The notes beneath the pieces were generated by a model. The model worked only from the letters and a program-made list of their open reading frames with translations. It did no database searches and was not told the origin of the DNA. Source: Microdochium bolleyi (taxonomy: Eukaryota; Ascomycota; Sordariomycetes; Xylariales; Microdochiaceae). Taken from it: a stretch of 64,000 nt of DNA. A program made the position numbers and the translations under genes. The DNA lies in contig KQ964245.1 of assembly GCA_001566295.1 (NCBI GenBank), forward strand, positions 687,524 to 751,523, read 5' to 3'. This document shows, piece after piece, positions 62,637 to 64,000 of this stretch (the stretch's first letter is position 1; every line of letters begins with the position of its first letter).

Positions 62637-64000
62637 TCATGCTGGTAAGTGTGGTCTAAAGAAACATACCTCAATTAGCTTCTCTGTGAGATACACGGAG
62701 TGCTTATCCAGCCCTTCGCTGTGGCGCGTCGAGCAACTCTTCCAAAGGCCACCGAAGCCCATGTCCTCAAGGATCTCGTCGAGCATGCTGTTGGCGGATT
62801 CGAGCGCGCCCGAGAACTTGGGGTTTGATGAGAGAGTCTTGAGCAGGGCGTACGCAGACTCGAGAGTAGAGGTATTCTGGCAGTGCAGTAGTATGTCGTC
62901 GAGCATAGACGTGATTTGTGAGCAGCTAGACAAGGTTTTGATATTAGTATCTCGATGGCCTAAACATTGTTGTGAATGTCTTTGCAGAGAGAAATGACTT
63001 ACAGATGCACAACGACAGATGGCCTGCCGGTTGCCAACTCGTTGAGCCAGGTCAGAGTGTGATTCTGCGCCGCGTCTTCAAGACTCTGGAAGTCGACAAG
63101 CTCAATGGCAGTGTACAGCAGCAGATCCTTATCTTTCAGCGACTCGAGATCCCGAAGTCGCCGGGTGGGCGCGAGACTCGCTACCCCGACAGGGCTAATG
63201 CCTGCTGACCAGAGCACGTCTCGCATCTCCTCGGGTGAGACTGCTCGCGCCTGGATGAGCGCAAGATACGGGGAGGTGAAGTAGTCTCGAGATAGGTCGT
63301 CAGACGACTTCCGAGCCGAGTTGGTGGTCATCTCTAGGAACGTCGAGAGCACACGAAGAGCAGCGTTCTTGGTGACTGTATCAGTAAGACCTCGTACAAG
63401 ACATGCGCAGACACTCAGATGGAAGTTCTCAGGCGTGAATTGTATCCCGTAGACCTCATCGAGCGGTATCGCAGCTTCCTCGAGCTGCATGCGGCCAGTG
63501 AGGAGCACATCAGCCATCTTGTTCCCGCTGAATTCGCCCGTGGTGCCGATGTTGGCAAGGACAGCATCCAGGAAAGATGCAGTGCAGCTGAAGAGAGAGC
63601 TCGGCACCAGCCTGAGCAGTGACATTGCGAGCCAAAACAGCTGCACGCCATAACGAGAAGCCGAGGGGAGTCGGGACATCATCTTTGACAGCGAAGTCAC
63701 AATGGCGATCAGCATGTCGAAGCTGCCATCTTCCCCAAACCGAGATATACTGTTACGAAGCGCAACGAGCACCTGGTACAGCAAGTCATCGTCAACCTCT
63801 TCGCGAGCGAGGCACCCCATGACGGTGAATGCACGCGGCTGGATGGCTGGGTTGTTCTGGAAAGCAGTACTTGCGACCAAACTCATCCAGCGGGATCTCC
63901 ACGCATTTGCCATATCGACGGATGGGGCTGCCACAGCACAGATTTCGAACAGCATGCCGGCGAGTGTTTCGGTACACCCAAGTGCTTGCACACCTTCAGT
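62637..64000 (-). CDS. Neurofibromin/IRA-type RasGAP, C-terminal part (partial)
   Basis: The 3' end of a large minus-strand gene; its 5' part lies beyond the right edge, where the frame is still open. Two exons are seen, 64000-63003 and 62935-62637, joined by a gtaagt-ctag intron. The protein is helical-repeat sequence typical of the region after the Sec14-PH module of neurofibromin and yeast Ira1/Ira2: WMSLVASTAFQNNPAIQPRA, FTVMGCLAREEVDDDLLYQV and FLEMTTNSARKSSDDLSRDY. The GAP domain itself is outside the window. The family stimulates GTP hydrolysis by Ras and so limits cAMP signalling. The C-terminus is uncertain: either the frame runs to the TGA at 62637, or a further intron (62669-62594, gtatgt ... 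tttag) gives a different short end. Confidence 0.82.

Noticed and set aside
1..64000. tRNA, rRNA or CRISPR elements
   Set aside because: I looked for B-box (GGTTCGANTCC) sequences on both strands and for regularly spaced repeats. Near matches such as the one at about 28128 lack a partner A-box and cloverleaf. A tRNAscan run would be decisive.

Overview
The window is nuclear DNA from a filamentous ascomycete (Pezizomycotina, most likely a Sordariomycete). Genes have short introns (about 50-160 nt) with GTRNGT donors and CTAAC/CTGAC-type branch points. Coding exons are GC-rich, intergenic spaces run 0.5-2.5 kb with homopolymer and microsatellite tracts, and the proteins match fungal families. 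I saw no operons, CRISPR array, rRNA, or confident tRNA or intact transposon. Gene models were built by joining reading frames at consensus splice sites and checking phase; none has transcript support.

Layout. 1-21 kb: double-bromodomain BET protein (+), FAD-dependent monooxygenase (+), 6-phosphofructo-2-kinase/fructose-2,6-bisphosphatase (+), DEAD-box helicase HAS1 (+), F-box/ankyrin protein (+), a PaxU/TMEM53-like DUF829 protein (+), and a conserved fungal protein of unknown function (-). 21.1-30.9 kb: a 9.8-kb interval with no convincing intact gene; it holds simple repeats, scattered promoter-like motifs and possible remains of a degraded gene near 26-27 kb. 30.9-34.8 kb: a 1,313-residue, largely disordered protein (+). 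35.6-52.2 kb: mostly minus-strand housekeeping genes: a tail-anchored hypothetical protein, the MutY adenine glycosylase, an Abp2-like ARS-binding protein, NatC subunit MAK10, ATP synthase epsilon and complex III core protein QCR2. The peroxisomal ATP carrier ANT1/PMP47 lies among them on the plus strand. 53.2-64 kb: RNA polymerase III subunit RPC82 (+), a DJ-1/PfpI-like protein (+), a small thioredoxin (-), a seven-TM rhodopsin-like membrane protein (-), and the C-terminal part of a neurofibromin/IRA-type RasGAP (-) that runs off the right edge.

Functionally the window is a housekeeping neighbourhood: chromatin, ribosome biogenesis, glycolytic control, DNA repair, replication, N-terminal acetylation, respiration, Pol III transcription and Ras control. 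It carries a few accessory-type genes (FAD monooxygenase, PaxU-like, F-box/ankyrin, rhodopsin-like). No gene group forms an obvious new system. The most useful leads are at gene-structure level: a stop-free GC-AG intron in the DJ-1-like gene, a protein-like open extension just after the RPC82 stop codon, an inverted MCB-type hairpin in front of mutY, two sizeable uncharacterised fungal proteins with internal repeat motifs, and the unexplained 9.8-kb gene-free interval.
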